From the NCBI GenBank assembly GCA_041390145.1, contig JAWKQM010000006.1:186001-250000 (forward strand): a stretch of DNA of 64,000 nucleotides, read 5' to 3'. The position numbers and the translations under genes are program-made. How positions within the stretch are numbered: position 1 is the stretch's first letter; every line of letters starts with the position of its first letter. The stretch comes from Gemmatimonadales bacterium (lineage in GTDB: Bacteria > Gemmatimonadota > Gemmatimonadetes > Gemmatimonadales > GWC2-71-9). The notes beneath the pieces are model-generated. The model was given only the letters and a program-made list of their open reading frames with translations. It made no database searches and was not told the origin of the DNA. Of this stretch, positions 1 to 8,392 are shown piece by piece.

Positions 1-2
1 TC

Positions 3-371
3 TGGACCGCGCCGGTCACCCCCGCGGAGCTGGCCTTCGCCGCGATCCTCCTCTGGCTCGCGGCATGGGCAGGGATGTTCCTCCGCCCGGCCCAGGCCAG
101 AGGGTGGGCGTGGCTCGGTGCTGTGGGGCTCCTGCTCGGCGGGCTGACGCTCTGGCTGAGCCATCGCTACGCCCAGCCGGTCGACCTGGTGCTTCATGCG
201 GTGCCGCTTCGCGTCAGTCCGCACGGCCGCGGATCGGCCGTCGCGGCCCTCGACGAGGGACAGGCGCTGCTCCGGCTCCAGAGCCAGCGCGGATGGCACC
301 TGGTTCAGGATCCCTCGGGCCGTCTCGGATGGGTCCCGGGCGATGCCGTCGTCCCAGTCGACCCGGAGTAG
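3..371 (+). CDS. C-terminal part of a BatE-like membrane/SH3 protein (5' truncated)
   Basis: The frame is open from the window edge and ends at a TAG at 369-371, so only the last 122 residues are present. They show two hydrophobic helices separated by a short polar turn (about residues 8-55), then a domain of about 60 residues with an LRxxP turn and a GWV ending, like bacterial SH3 domains. This order (TPR, membrane helices, SH3) is known for BatE-type aerotolerance proteins, but the TPR part would lie outside the window, so BatE is an inference. Its stop codon forms the first three bases of a TAGATT box just before mutL. Confidence 0.55.
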   Translation, partial: WTAPVTPAELAFAAILLWLAAWAGMFLRPAQARGWAWLGAVGLLLGGLTLWLSHRYAQPVDLVLHAVPLRVSPHGRGSAVAALDEGQALLRLQSQRGWHLVQDPSGRLGWVPGDAVVPVDPE

Positions 372-374
372 ATT
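369..374 (+). promoter_or_regulatory. Candidate -10 box for leaderless mutL transcription
   Basis: TAGATT lies exactly 6 nt before the mutL ATG at 381, the same box and spacing seen before coaX. A start 7 nt after the box would fall on the ATG. No convincing -35 hexamer is visible 16-18 nt upstream, and mutL could simply be read from upstream. Confidence 0.35.
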
Positions 375-380
375 GCAGGC

Positions 381-2093
381 ATGCCTCGTCGCATTTCCAT
401 CCTCCCCGACGCCGTCGCCGACCAAATCGCCGCAGGCGAGGTGGTTGCACGCCCTGCCTCCGCGCTCAAGGAGCTGGTCGAGAACGCGATCGACGCCGGC
501 GCCACGCGGGTCCGGATCGCCATCGAGAACGGCGGGAAGACGCTGATCGAGGTGGCGGACGACGGGTGCGGGATGGGCAGGGAAGACGCGGTGCTTTCGC
601 TCGACCGGCACGCCACCAGCAAGATCCGCAGCGCCGCCGACCTGACGGGGGTGACCACCTTCGGCTTCCGGGGCGAAGCGCTCCCCGCCATCGGGTCGGT
701 CAGCCGCCTGACCCTCACCACGGCGGAAGACGGGGGCGAAGGCACCGAACTGCAGGTCGTCGGGGGTCGCCTCGAGCATGTGGGGCCGGTCGCGCGCCAG
801 CGCGGCACGACGGTCACGGTCCGGGGTCTGTTCTTCAACACACCCGCTCGCCGCAAGTTCCTCCGGTCCGCCGCCAGTGAATCCCGGGCCGCCTACGAGG
901 CGGTCGCGACGCTGGCGCTGGCGCATCCGGCGGTCGGCTTGGAATTCACGCAGGACGGGCAGGTCCGCCTGGCGGCACCGCCGGACCAGGACGAGACGGA
1001 GCGGCTCGTCACGGTATGGGGCCGCGACCTCGTCGGTACGATGGTCGGTGTGGACTATGCCATCGGTGCCTTCCGGATCTCCGGATTTGTGCAGCGCCCC
1101 GGCGACGCCTCGCCGAGCGGCCGGCGCACGCAGCTGTTCGTGAATGGCCGCCCCTTCCGCGATCCCTTCCTGGTCCGTGCCGCCGAGGCGGGATACCGCG
1201 CCGCGATTCATCCCGGCGACCGGCCGTCGTTGTACCTCCGCGTCGACGTCGCCCCGGGGGAAGTGGACGTGAATGTGCACCCCTCCAAGATGGAGGTGCG
1301 GTTCCGGGACCGGATCGGGCTGGAGCGAACCATGGAGGACGCGGTGCGGCAGGCGATCGGCGCCCTGGTGGCCGCGGCGCCCGTCGGCGACTGGCGGCCC
1401 ATGCCCGTCGGCCATTCCACGGTCGATGCGCAGGAAATGCTCACGTCGCTCTTCGGCGACGAAACGCCGTCGGCGGAGCAGTCGGAATCGGGCGCCTCGG
1501 AGGCGGTCGGCGCGGCCGACCCGTTCGCCGGCGGGCTCACGCAACTCTTCGACACCTACATCGTGTATCAGGCCGCCGAGGGCGTCGTTTTCGTCGACCA
1601 GCATTCGGCGCACGAACGCGTGCTCTTCGAGGAAGTCATGGCGGCGATCTCGGGCGCGGGTGCCCCCGCACAGCGGCTGCTGATCCCCGCCACGGTCGAG
1701 GTCACGGACGAGGAACTCGACGCCCTTGAGCGGCACCGGGAGACGCTGGAGCGAGTCGGATTTGGCGTGGAGGAGTTCGGCGGCAACACGGTGGTGCTGC
1801 AGGCCGTGCCCACGCCGCATCCCCGGTTCGACGCGGTCGCCTGCTTTCAGGAGATGATCGCCGACCTGGCGCGCGGCCGGTTCGGGGGATGGTCCAACCC
1901 GCTGGAACGGTTCGGCGCCACGTACGCCTGCCGCGCGGCAGTCAAGGCGGGGCAGCGGCTCAGTCAGACGGAGATGCGGGAGCTGCTGCTCCGCCTCTTT
2001 GCCACCGAACTGCCGCCTCACGATGTCCACGGGCGTTCGACCATCGTGCAGCTGCCGCGGGAAGAACTCGAGCGACGCTTTGGCCGTCGGTAG
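381..2093 (+). CDS. mutL: DNA mismatch repair protein MutL
   Basis: At 570 residues this is a normal-length MutL, which couples MutS mismatch recognition to strand excision. The N-terminal GHKL ATPase is clear: ELVENAIDAGA near residue 28, DDGCGM, then GFRGEAL and the transducer region with FVNGR. The C-terminal dimerisation domain carries DQHSAHER at residue 406, a near match to the DQHA-x2-E-x4-E metal motif of endonuclease-type MutL, followed by ACRAAVKAG. The CPHGRP motif expected near the end reads PPHDVHGRST, without its cysteine, so nicking activity is uncertain. The start ATG has little ribosome-binding sequence. mutL opens an operon with miaA, bshA, uppP and birA. Confidence 0.95.
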   Translation: MPRRISILPDAVADQIAAGEVVARPASALKELVENAIDAGATRVRIAIENGGKTLIEVADDGCGMGREDAVLSLDRHATSKIRSAADLTGVTTFGFRGEALPAIGSVSRLTLTTAEDGGEGTELQVVGGRLEHVGPVARQRGTTVTVRGLFFNTPARRKFLRSAASESRAAYEAVATLALAHPAVGLEFTQDGQVRLAAPPDQDETERLVTVWGRDLVGTMVGVDYAIGAFRISGFVQRPGDASPSGRRTQLFVNGRPFRDPFLVRAAEAGYRAAIHPGDRPSLYLRVDVAPGEVDVNVHPSKMEVRFRDRIGLERTMEDAVRQAIGALVAAAPVGDWRPMPVGHSTVDAQEMLTSLFGDETPSAEQSESGASEAVGAADPFAGGLTQLFDTYIVYQAAEGVVFVDQHSAHERVLFEEVMAAISGAGAPAQRLLIPATVEVTDEELDALERHRETLERVGFGVEEFGGNTVVLQAVPTPHPRFDAVACFQEMIADLARGRFGGWSNPLERFGATYACRAAVKAGQRLSQTEMRELLLRLFATELPPHDVHGRSTIVQLPREELERRFGRR

Positions 2094-2997
2094 GGTCCCG
2101 GTGCTGGTCGGGCCGACCGCGGTCGGGAAGACGGCGGTCGCGCTGGCACTTGCCGCGCACTGGCCGCTGGAAGTCATCTCCGCCGATTCCCGGCAGGTGT
2201 ACCGGCGGCTCGATATCGGCACGGCAAAGCCCACCCGGAAGGAGCAGGCGCGCGTCGTCCATCACGGGGTGGACATTCTCGACCCCGGCCACCGGTTCAG
2301 CGCGGGGCGCTGGGCCGCCGCGGCGAGTGCCTGGATCGAGATGGTGCAGGCCCGCCAGCGGCTGCCGGTGGTGGTCGGGGGAACCGGACTGTACGTGCGG
2401 GCGTTGATGGACGGGCTCTTTCGCGAGCCGGCACTCGACGCCACCCGGCGCAAGGGACTCGAGCGCTACCTGGCGGACCTCACGCCGGCGGAGCTGGTCC
2501 GCTGGGCGAGTCGGCTCGATGCGGAATACGCCGGCGGGGGACGGCAGCGGGCGCTGCGGTGTATCGAAATGGCCCTGATGACGGGCTATCCGCTCACCCA
2601 CTGGCAACGCGCGGCCAGGGAGGGGCGACGCTTTGAGCCGTGGTACGTGGTGCTCAGCGTGCCCCGACCGATCCTGCACCAGCGAATAGAACGCCGTGCC
2701 GTCGAGATGGTCCAGCGCGGGCTGATCGAGGAGGTGGCCGCGGTACTGGCGGAAGGACACGCCGCGCACGCCCCGGGGCTCGACGGAATCGGGGTGAAGG
2801 AGGCCGTGGAGTACCTGCACGGCATGCGGCCGCGCGAATCCGTCGCCGAAGCGATCACCATCAGCACCCGGCAGTACGCCAAGCGGCAGGAGACCTGGTT
2901 TCGCCACCAGCTCGACGGCGAGGTCCTGCGGCTCGACGCCACGCGACCGCCCAACGAACTCGCCGCGGACATTGCCGCGCATTGGAGCAAGACATGA
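2080..2997 (+). CDS. miaA: tRNA dimethylallyltransferase MiaA
   Basis: MiaA transfers a dimethylallyl group to A37 of tRNAs that read UNN codons. The P-loop GPTAVGKT sits close to the N-terminus and is followed by ISADSRQVY, the GTAKPT segment, GGTGLYVRAL and a C-terminal KRQETWFRH, all typical. The start is unsettled: TTG at 2080 (305 residues, overlapping mutL by 14 nt) gives a usual short N-terminal extension, while GTG at 2101 would begin one residue before the P-loop strand. It shares ATGA with bshA at 2994-2997, so translation is probably coupled. Confidence 0.93.
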   Translation: MAVGRVPVLVGPTAVGKTAVALALAAHWPLEVISADSRQVYRRLDIGTAKPTRKEQARVVHHGVDILDPGHRFSAGRWAAAASAWIEMVQARQRLPVVVGGTGLYVRALMDGLFREPALDATRRKGLERYLADLTPAELVRWASRLDAEYAGGGRQRALRCIEMALMTGYPLTHWQRAAREGRRFEPWYVVLSVPRPILHQRIERRAVEMVQRGLIEEVAAVLAEGHAAHAPGLDGIGVKEAVEYLHGMRPRESVAEAITISTRQYAKRQETWFRHQLDGEVLRLDATRPPNELAADIAAHWSKT

Positions 2998-4121
2998 AGA
3001 TCGGCATCACCTGTTACCCGACCTACGGCGGTTCCGGTGCCGTGGCCACGGAGCTGGGGCTCGAGCTGGCCCGGCGCGGTCACGAGGTGCATTTCATCAC
3101 CTACGCCTCGCCCTTCCGGCTCCGCGGCGGGTTTGCGGAGCGGGTGTATTACCACGAGGTCGAGACGCGGCACGGGGCGTACCCGTTGTTCGATCACTTC
3201 CCGATTACCCTGGCCCTCGCGTCACAGCAGTACGAGGTGAGCCGCCGCGAAAAGCTCGACCTGCTTCATGTGCACTATGCGATTCCGTATGCCACGACCG
3301 CGTGGATTGCCCGGGAGATGCTCGCCAGGGAACATCCGATCAAGGTCGTGACCACCCTGCACGGCACCGACATCACGCTTGTCGGCCAGGAGTCGAGCTT
3401 CTTCGACATCACGCGATTCTCGATCGAGCGGTCCGACGAGGTGAGCGCGGTCTCGGCCTTCCTCCGCAGCGAGACCCTCCGCGCCTTCGGGCCGGTGCAC
3501 GAGAATCTCCGGGTCATCCCGAACTTCGTCAGCCTCAGCGAATACCATCCGGTCGACTCGCCGAAGCGCGACGGCCTCGCCCCGGACGGCCACAAGATCA
3601 TCAGCCACACCTCCAACTTCCGTGAAGTGAAGCGCGTCAAGGACGTCATCCGGATCTTCTCCCGGATTCGGCGCGCGATGCCGGCGACCCTCCTCATGAT
3701 CGGCGACGGGCCGGAGCGCGCCGAGGCCGAGCGGGAAGCGGCCCTGCTCGAGGTGGCGGCGGATGTCCGGTTTCTCGGGCGCCTCGACCGCGTCGTGGAA
3801 CTGATGCAGGCGACGGACCTCTTCCTGCTCCCTTCGCAGTCGGAGTCGTTCGGTCTCGCCGCCCTGGAGGCAATGGCCTGCGGGGCGCCGGTGGTGGCGA
3901 GTCACGCGGGCGGCCTCCCCGAAGTGGTGGAGGATGGTGTCAACGGGATTCTCGAGCCGGTGGGCTCCGTCGAGGCGATGGGACGCCGCGCCGTGGAATT
4001 GCTCCGGGACCCCGTCACGCACCGCAGGATGTCGGAGGCAGCCGTCCTGAAGGCGGCCGAGTTCTCGGCCGATCGCGTGGTGCCGATGTATGAGGCGATG
4101 TATCGCGAGGCGTTGGGCTAG
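2994..4121 (+). CDS. bshA: N-acetyl-alpha-D-glucosaminyl L-malate synthase BshA
   Basis: This GT4-family glycosyltransferase (375 residues) joins GlcNAc from UDP-GlcNAc to L-malate, the first step of bacillithiol synthesis. The N-terminus MKIGITCYPTYGGSG is diagnostic for BshA, followed by HVHYAIPYA, TTLHGTDIT and the GT-B nucleotide-sugar segment with SESFGLAALEAMACG. ATG 2994 overlaps the miaA stop by 4 nt, and its own stop shares one base with the GTG of uppP. Neither the deacetylase BshB nor the cysteine ligase BshC is in the window, so the pathway would have to be completed elsewhere. The assignment by motif is strong. Confidence 0.93.
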   Translation: MKIGITCYPTYGGSGAVATELGLELARRGHEVHFITYASPFRLRGGFAERVYYHEVETRHGAYPLFDHFPITLALASQQYEVSRREKLDLLHVHYAIPYATTAWIAREMLAREHPIKVVTTLHGTDITLVGQESSFFDITRFSIERSDEVSAVSAFLRSETLRAFGPVHENLRVIPNFVSLSEYHPVDSPKRDGLAPDGHKIISHTSNFREVKRVKDVIRIFSRIRRAMPATLLMIGDGPERAEAEREAALLEVAADVRFLGRLDRVVELMQATDLFLLPSQSESFGLAALEAMACGAPVVASHAGGLPEVVEDGVNGILEPVGSVEAMGRRAVELLRDPVTHRRMSEAAVLKAAEFSADRVVPMYEAMYREALG

Positions 4122-4930
4122 TGGGCGCCCTCATCCTCCTGCAGGCCGCCCTGCTGGGGCTGGTCGAAGGGATTACCGAGTTCATCCCTGTCTCGTCCAC
4201 CGGTCACCTCATCGTCGCCGGCGACCTCCTCGGCTTTACCGGGGAGCGGGCCAAGACGTTCGAGATCTTCATTCAGCTCGGCGCCATCCTCGCCGTCGTC
4301 TGGCTCTATCGCGAGCGCTTCCTCGCCATTCTGCGGAGCCTCAGGACGAGCGCCGAGAGCCGGACCTTCGTGGCCAACCTGGCGCTCGGCTTCCTGCCGG
4401 CGGCGGTCGTCGGCCTCCTCGCGCACAAGTGGATCAAGGCGCACCTGTTCACGGTGCCGACCGTGGCGGGCGCGCTGGTGGTGGGCGGCATCGCGATCCT
4501 CCTCATCGAGCGCACCAAGCCGGTGCAGCGGGTCGCCTCGGTGGATGGGCTGCCGCCGAGGCTGGCCTTCGGCGTGGGCGTCGCGCAGGTGCTTGCCCTC
4601 TTCCCGGGCGTGTCACGCGCGGGTGCTACCATCCTCGGCGGCTACCTGCTCGGGCTCTCCCGGACTGCCGCCACCGAATTCTCGTTTTTTCTCGCGATCC
4701 CCGTCATGGTGGCGGCCACCCTCCTCGACGTGGTGAGCAGCCGCGGCAACCTGTCGGCCGCCGACATCCCGGTGTTCGCGGTGGGGTTCATCGTCTCCTT
4801 CCTCAGTGCGCTGGTGGTGATCCGGGCGTTCATCGGTTTCGTCGCCCGGCGGAATTTCGTGCCGTTTGGCTGGTACCGCATTGTCGTGGGCACGGCGCTC
4901 CTCGTCTGGTGGAAGGCTGGCGGCGGGTGA
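4121..4930 (+). CDS. uppP: Undecaprenyl-diphosphatase UppP (BacA)
   Basis: A 269-residue integral membrane phosphatase that recycles undecaprenyl diphosphate, the lipid carrier of cell-wall and O-antigen synthesis. Both family motifs are present: EGITEFIPVSSTGHLI near residue 14 and PGVSRAGATI near residue 164, with about seven or eight hydrophobic helices. It starts with GTG at 4121, overlapping the bshA stop by one base, and ends in GTGA, where birA starts. UppP overproduction is known to confer bacitracin tolerance in other bacteria. Confidence 0.96.
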   Translation: MGALILLQAALLGLVEGITEFIPVSSTGHLIVAGDLLGFTGERAKTFEIFIQLGAILAVVWLYRERFLAILRSLRTSAESRTFVANLALGFLPAAVVGLLAHKWIKAHLFTVPTVAGALVVGGIAILLIERTKPVQRVASVDGLPPRLAFGVGVAQVLALFPGVSRAGATILGGYLLGLSRTAATEFSFFLAIPVMVAATLLDVVSSRGNLSAADIPVFAVGFIVSFLSALVVIRAFIGFVARRNFVPFGWYRIVVGTALLVWWKAGGG

Positions 4931-5631
4931 CCCCGGGCATCTGGCTCGAGGTAGTGGACTCCACGCTCGATCAGTTGCATGCCCGCGCCGCCGATGGCGC
5001 GGACGACGGTACCTGGCTGGTGGCGCGGGAGCAGTGGGCGGGGCGGGGGTCCCGGGGCCGCACCTGGTACTCGCCGCCTGGCGGGCTCTGGATGAGCGTC
5101 CTCCGGCGCGGGGCCGCCACGCCAGGCGGAGTGGAGGTGCTGAGCCTGCGCGCCGGGCTGGCGATTGCACGCGTGCTGGACGGACTCCCCCCCATCGTAC
5201 CGGTGATGCTCAAGTGGCCGAACGACCTGATCGTCCGCGACCGAAAGGTGGGGGGCGTGCTGACCGAGGCCACCTGGCAGGGGGACCGGCTGCAATGGGT
5301 GGCGATCGGGCTGGGGTTGAATGTGGCCAACCCGATCCCGAGTGAGTTGAGCGGGCGCGCGACGACGCTCGCGGACCACTGCTCCGAGACCACCGTTCAG
5401 GCGCTCGCCGACCCGATCGCCGCGGCGCTCTGTGCCGTGGATCTCCAGACACCCGCCCTCACCCCGGAAGAGCTCGCCGAGTTCGCGAGTCGGGATTGGC
5501 TCCTCGGCCGGAACATCGACACGCCAATGGCGGGGACTGGCGCCGGGGTGCAGCATGATGGTCGCCTCCAGATCAGGGATGCGGCAGGCGTTGTCCACCG
5601 CGTTTCTACAGGCGATGTCGTGGCCCGCTGA
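4927..5631 (+). CDS. birA: Biotin--[acetyl-CoA-carboxylase] ligase BirA, class I
   Basis: BirA activates biotin to biotinyl-AMP and attaches it to the carboxyl carrier protein. The 234-residue product contains only the catalytic and C-terminal domains: DSTLDQ, the biotinyl-AMP loop GRGSRGRTW, KWPNDLIV and KVGGVLTE. There is no N-terminal helix-turn-helix, so unlike E. coli BirA it cannot repress bio genes directly. The GTG at 4927 overlaps the uppP stop (GTGA). It is the last gene of the mutL operon; about 40 nt separate it from coaX. Confidence 0.94.
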   Translation: MTPGIWLEVVDSTLDQLHARAADGADDGTWLVAREQWAGRGSRGRTWYSPPGGLWMSVLRRGAATPGGVEVLSLRAGLAIARVLDGLPPIVPVMLKWPNDLIVRDRKVGGVLTEATWQGDRLQWVAIGLGLNVANPIPSELSGRATTLADHCSETTVQALADPIAAALCAVDLQTPALTPEELAEFASRDWLLGRNIDTPMAGTGAGVQHDGRLQIRDAAGVVHRVSTGDVVAR

Positions 5632-5639
5632 TTCGCCGC

Positions 5640-5668
5640 TTACCGACCGTCCCTTCCGCGCCTAGATT
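5640..5668 (+). promoter_or_regulatory. Candidate promoter of coaX, leaderless spacing
   Basis: TTACCG (5640-5645), a 17-nt spacer and TAGATT (5663-5668) precede the coaX ATG by 6 nt. The predicted start is the A of the ATG, so the mRNA would have no leader. No Shine-Dalgarno sequence is present in the C-rich 6 nt before the start codon. The -35 is weak; the -10 and its position match those of mutL. Confidence 0.5.
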
Positions 5669-5674
5669 CCCCCA

Positions 5675-6454
5675 ATGCTCCTCGCCCTCGACATCGGCAA
5701 CACCGAGATCACCGTCGGCCTCTTTCGCGGAGACCAGGTCACCGCCCACTGGCGCCTGACCACCAATCCCGACCGCACCCCCGACGAATGGGGCACCGCC
5801 ATCGGGACCTTCCTGCTGCATGCCGGCCATTCGCCCAACGAGGTCCGCGGTGTCATTCTCGCCTCCGTGGCCCCGCACATCACCCGGAGCGTGAAGGCAG
5901 GCATCGAGTCAGCCACCGCGTGCTCCGCGGTCTCCATCGACCCGCGGTCGCCACTGCCGCTCACGCTCGACGTGGATGAGCCGCTCAGTGTTGGCGCCGA
6001 CCGGATCGTGAATGGCCTGGCGGTGCTTGAGCTGGTGCGCGCCGATGCGGTGGTGGTGGACTTCGGCACGGCCACCACCTTCGACTGCATCACCGGAGAC
6101 GGGCGCTTCATCGGTGGCGCCATCATGCCCGGCCTCCGCACGGCGGCGGATCAGCTGACCCGGCTCGCCGCGAAGCTCCCGGCCACGGAACTCGCCGCGC
6201 CGGCGCGTGTGATCGGACGCCGCACCGAGGAGTGCATCCAGGCGGGCGTCCTGTTCGGCGCCGCCGACGCCGCCGACGGGATGCTCCGCCGGATCTTTGC
6301 CGAGTGGCCCACGCCGAACAAGCCGGTCGTGATTGCCACGGGTGGGCTGGCCGGCGTCATCGCGCCGTTTTCGGAACTGATCAGGCGCATCGAACCCGAT
6401 CTCACGCTGCGGGGCCTCCGCATCGCCGCCGGACATCTGGGACTCCGCTGGTGA
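5675..6454 (+). CDS. coaX: Type III pantothenate kinase CoaX
   Basis: CoaX phosphorylates pantothenate, the first step of coenzyme A synthesis, and is not feedback-inhibited by CoA. The 259-residue protein shows the acetate-kinase-fold motifs: DIGNTEITVGLF at the N-terminus, GADRIVNG, DFGTATTFD and GGAIMPGL. Length and motifs are normal. It has no ribosome-binding site; a -10 box lies 6 nt upstream, so it is probably translated from a leaderless mRNA. Its stop overlaps the start of the UbiA-family gene (GTGA). Confidence 0.95.
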   Translation: MLLALDIGNTEITVGLFRGDQVTAHWRLTTNPDRTPDEWGTAIGTFLLHAGHSPNEVRGVILASVAPHITRSVKAGIESATACSAVSIDPRSPLPLTLDVDEPLSVGADRIVNGLAVLELVRADAVVVDFGTATTFDCITGDGRFIGGAIMPGLRTAADQLTRLAAKLPATELAAPARVIGRRTEECIQAGVLFGAADAADGMLRRIFAEWPTPNKPVVIATGGLAGVIAPFSELIRRIEPDLTLRGLRIAAGHLGLRW

Positions 6455-7392
6455 GCGACGCAGGCGCCTCCTCCTTCCGGCGCGCCGGCTACCGGCTGCT
6501 TGGCCCCTCGTTCGACTACCTCCTCCACACCCGACCCGCCGAATGGCCGATCATGGCGGCGCACACGGCGCTCGGGTACCTGATCGCTGTCGGGCTGCCG
6601 GCCGCCTTCGTCGGGGTTCCGCGCGGTGCGGCGGCCTTCGGGATCGTCCTCTGGGTCGTGTTCCTCAACGGTGGGACCCTCGCCATCAACTCCGCGTTCG
6701 ACAAGGACGAGGGAGACATTGGGTACCTGCGGCAGCCTCCGCCGGTCCCGCGGCACCTCTTTGGGTTCGGGATGGCCCTGATGCTGATCGGTGGGGCGCT
6801 CTCCCTGCAGCTGCCGGCAGGGTTCACCGCGGCGTACGGCGTTTGCTTCGTCATGTCGGTGCTCTACTCGGTGCCGCCGTTCCGCTTCAAGGCGGTCGCG
6901 GGGGTGGACTGGATCATCAACATGATCGGGTTCGGCGCCCTGACACCGTATGCCGGCTGGGCGGTGACCGGCCGCCCCCTCGACCGACCGGCCTTCCTGG
7001 TGTTCGCCGCCTTCGCTCCCCTCTTCGCCGCGCTCTACCCGCTCACGCAGATCTACCAGTTCGAGGAAGACCGGCGCCGGGGCGACAAGACCCTGGCCCT
7101 GATGCTCGGTGAGCGGACCAGCCTGCTCCTCGCCCTCGGTTCTGCCGTGGCGGCCTTTGTGCTGTTCGGCGTGGCCGGGGCGGGACGAGGGTGGTTTCAG
7201 GCGGCGGCGTGGGGTGGGTGGCGCGGCGGCCTGCTGGTCGTGGCCTTCGGGGCCTGGCTGGCGGTGCTCCTGCCCTGGCTGGCGCGCTGGAAGTCGATGA
7301 CCCCCGACCAGCACCAGCGGGGCATGTACGCCGCGCTCGGTGCCTGGGCCGTCACCGACATCGTGATTGCCCTTGGATTCGGCCTGGCCTGA
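6451..7392 (+). CDS. UbiA-family prenyltransferase
   Basis: A 313-residue polytopic membrane protein. The first Asp-rich motif reads NSAFDKDEGD (about residue 75) and the second YQFEEDRRRGDKT (about residue 200); both match the Mg-prenyl-diphosphate sites of the UbiA superfamily. The acceptor cannot be read from sequence: candidates include quinone precursors, heme O or other aromatics. GTG 6451 overlaps the coaX stop by 4 nt, so the two are co-transcribed. The protein ends 63 nt before the next promoter and gene. Confidence 0.82.
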   Translation: MSDAGASSFRRAGYRLLGPSFDYLLHTRPAEWPIMAAHTALGYLIAVGLPAAFVGVPRGAAAFGIVLWVVFLNGGTLAINSAFDKDEGDIGYLRQPPPVPRHLFGFGMALMLIGGALSLQLPAGFTAAYGVCFVMSVLYSVPPFRFKAVAGVDWIINMIGFGALTPYAGWAVTGRPLDRPAFLVFAAFAPLFAALYPLTQIYQFEEDRRRGDKTLALMLGERTSLLLALGSAVAAFVLFGVAGAGRGWFQAAAWGGWRGGLLVVAFGAWLAVLLPWLARWKSMTPDQHQRGMYAALGAWAVTDIVIALGFGLA

Positions 7393-7396
7393 ACCC

Positions 7397-7426
7397 TTGG
7401 CCGAGCGGTTGGCCGTGCGCTATTAT
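7397..7426 (+). promoter_or_regulatory. Candidate promoter upstream of the 7456 membrane protein
   Basis: TTGGCC (7397-7402), an 18-nt spacer and TATTAT (7421-7426) form a sigma-70-like promoter in the 63-nt gap. The start would be near 7433, leaving a short leader with a GGGAG ribosome-binding site before the ATG at 7456. Confidence 0.5.
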
Positions 7427-7455
7427 TCCGCATTCCACACTCTCCGGGAGTCGGC

Positions 7456-8085
7456 ATGAGTTCCGCAGTTCGCGCCGCGTCAGGCACCGACCTGACCGAC
7501 CTGCCCTACGTCCTCCGCTCGGCGGTCACGCTGGGCGTCATCACCGCCGCGGTCGTGGCGGCGATGTCGTTCATCACCCGGTACCTGGCCGGCGGGGCCG
7601 AATTCGGGCTCGGCGCCGTGGTGCTGGTGGCTGGACTGACCGCGGTGACGTTCATGCCCGGCAACTGGACCAAGCCCCGGACCATCGAGGGCATCGCCGG
7701 GGCGGCCGGGATCGGGCTGGCCGCCACGGTCGTCTTCCTCGTGATTGATGTGTCCCTCCTGCAGCCGACCGGGATGTACACCAACCGCTGGCGTGAAATC
7801 GGCGGTGGGAGCAACTGGTGGTACCACCCGGTCTGGTGGATGGTGGGAACCTACCTGGCGTGGATGGGTGCCCAGATCCTGGCCAGCCAGGCGCGCGCAG
7901 GGGGGGCGGTGTCGATCGCCAAGGGGATGATCACGGCCCTCGTCCTGACCGTCGTCTGCTGGGTGCTCGCGGTGGTGGTGCACTTCCCGGGCGCCGGGTG
8001 GAACCTGGGGACCTTCGGTGTGGCGTTTCTGCCAGGCGTGACCCTCACGGCAGTGCTCGGAGCGGTCACCGGTCGGCGCAGCTGA
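7456..8085 (+). CDS. Hypothetical membrane protein, six hydrophobic segments
   Basis: I do not recognise this 209-residue protein. It has about six hydrophobic helices, a short polar N-terminus and a Trp/Tyr-rich loop after the third helix (residues about 112-135, including NWWYHPVWWM). The ribosome-binding site GGGAG lies 5 nt before the ATG. It is followed after 4 nt by another small membrane protein and then by a lipoprotein, so the three may work together in the envelope. Confidence 0.75.
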   Translation: MSSAVRAASGTDLTDLPYVLRSAVTLGVITAAVVAAMSFITRYLAGGAEFGLGAVVLVAGLTAVTFMPGNWTKPRTIEGIAGAAGIGLAATVVFLVIDVSLLQPTGMYTNRWREIGGGSNWWYHPVWWMVGTYLAWMGAQILASQARAGGAVSIAKGMITALVLTVVCWVLAVVVHFPGAGWNLGTFGVAFLPGVTLTAVLGAVTGRRS

Positions 8086-8089
8086 GGCG

Positions 8090-8392
8090 ATGCGCGCGAA
8101 GATCATCTTCCTCCGCGCCTCCGGATGGCTGCTGACGCCCATTGTGGCGTTGGCAGCCTCTTTTGTTGGGGCCCTCCTGGGTACCGTCCTCGCCGCACTC
8201 CTGCCGAATCCGCTGCACGGTGTCGCGCTCACCATCGCCCTCGGGGGACTGGCCGGGTACATCACGGTCCACTACTGGCTCCGCGCGCTGCGTCATTCGC
8301 CCCGCCTCCAGCACGCCTTGCACGTGCTGCCGGACGGGACGCCCGAGGTTGCCGCGATCGAGGAAGCTCCGGCGGGCGAGGATGCGGAGTGA
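8090..8392 (+). CDS. Small hypothetical membrane protein
   Basis: A 100-residue protein of unknown function with two hydrophobic helices (about residues 13-35 and 43-63), a basic loop after them and an acidic C-terminal tail. It begins 4 nt after the previous gene and its TGA overlaps the GTG of the following lipoprotein gene (8389-8392), so it belongs to the same operon. Confidence 0.7.
   Translation: MRAKIIFLRASGWLLTPIVALAASFVGALLGTVLAALLPNPLHGVALTIALGGLAGYITVHYWLRALRHSPRLQHALHVLPDGTPEVAAIEEAPAGEDAE

Noticed and set aside
65..880. A plus-strand open frame of 271 codons overlapping the BatE-like end and mutL
   Set aside because: Arg/Pro/Gly-rich translation in the wrong frame of mutL; no domain.
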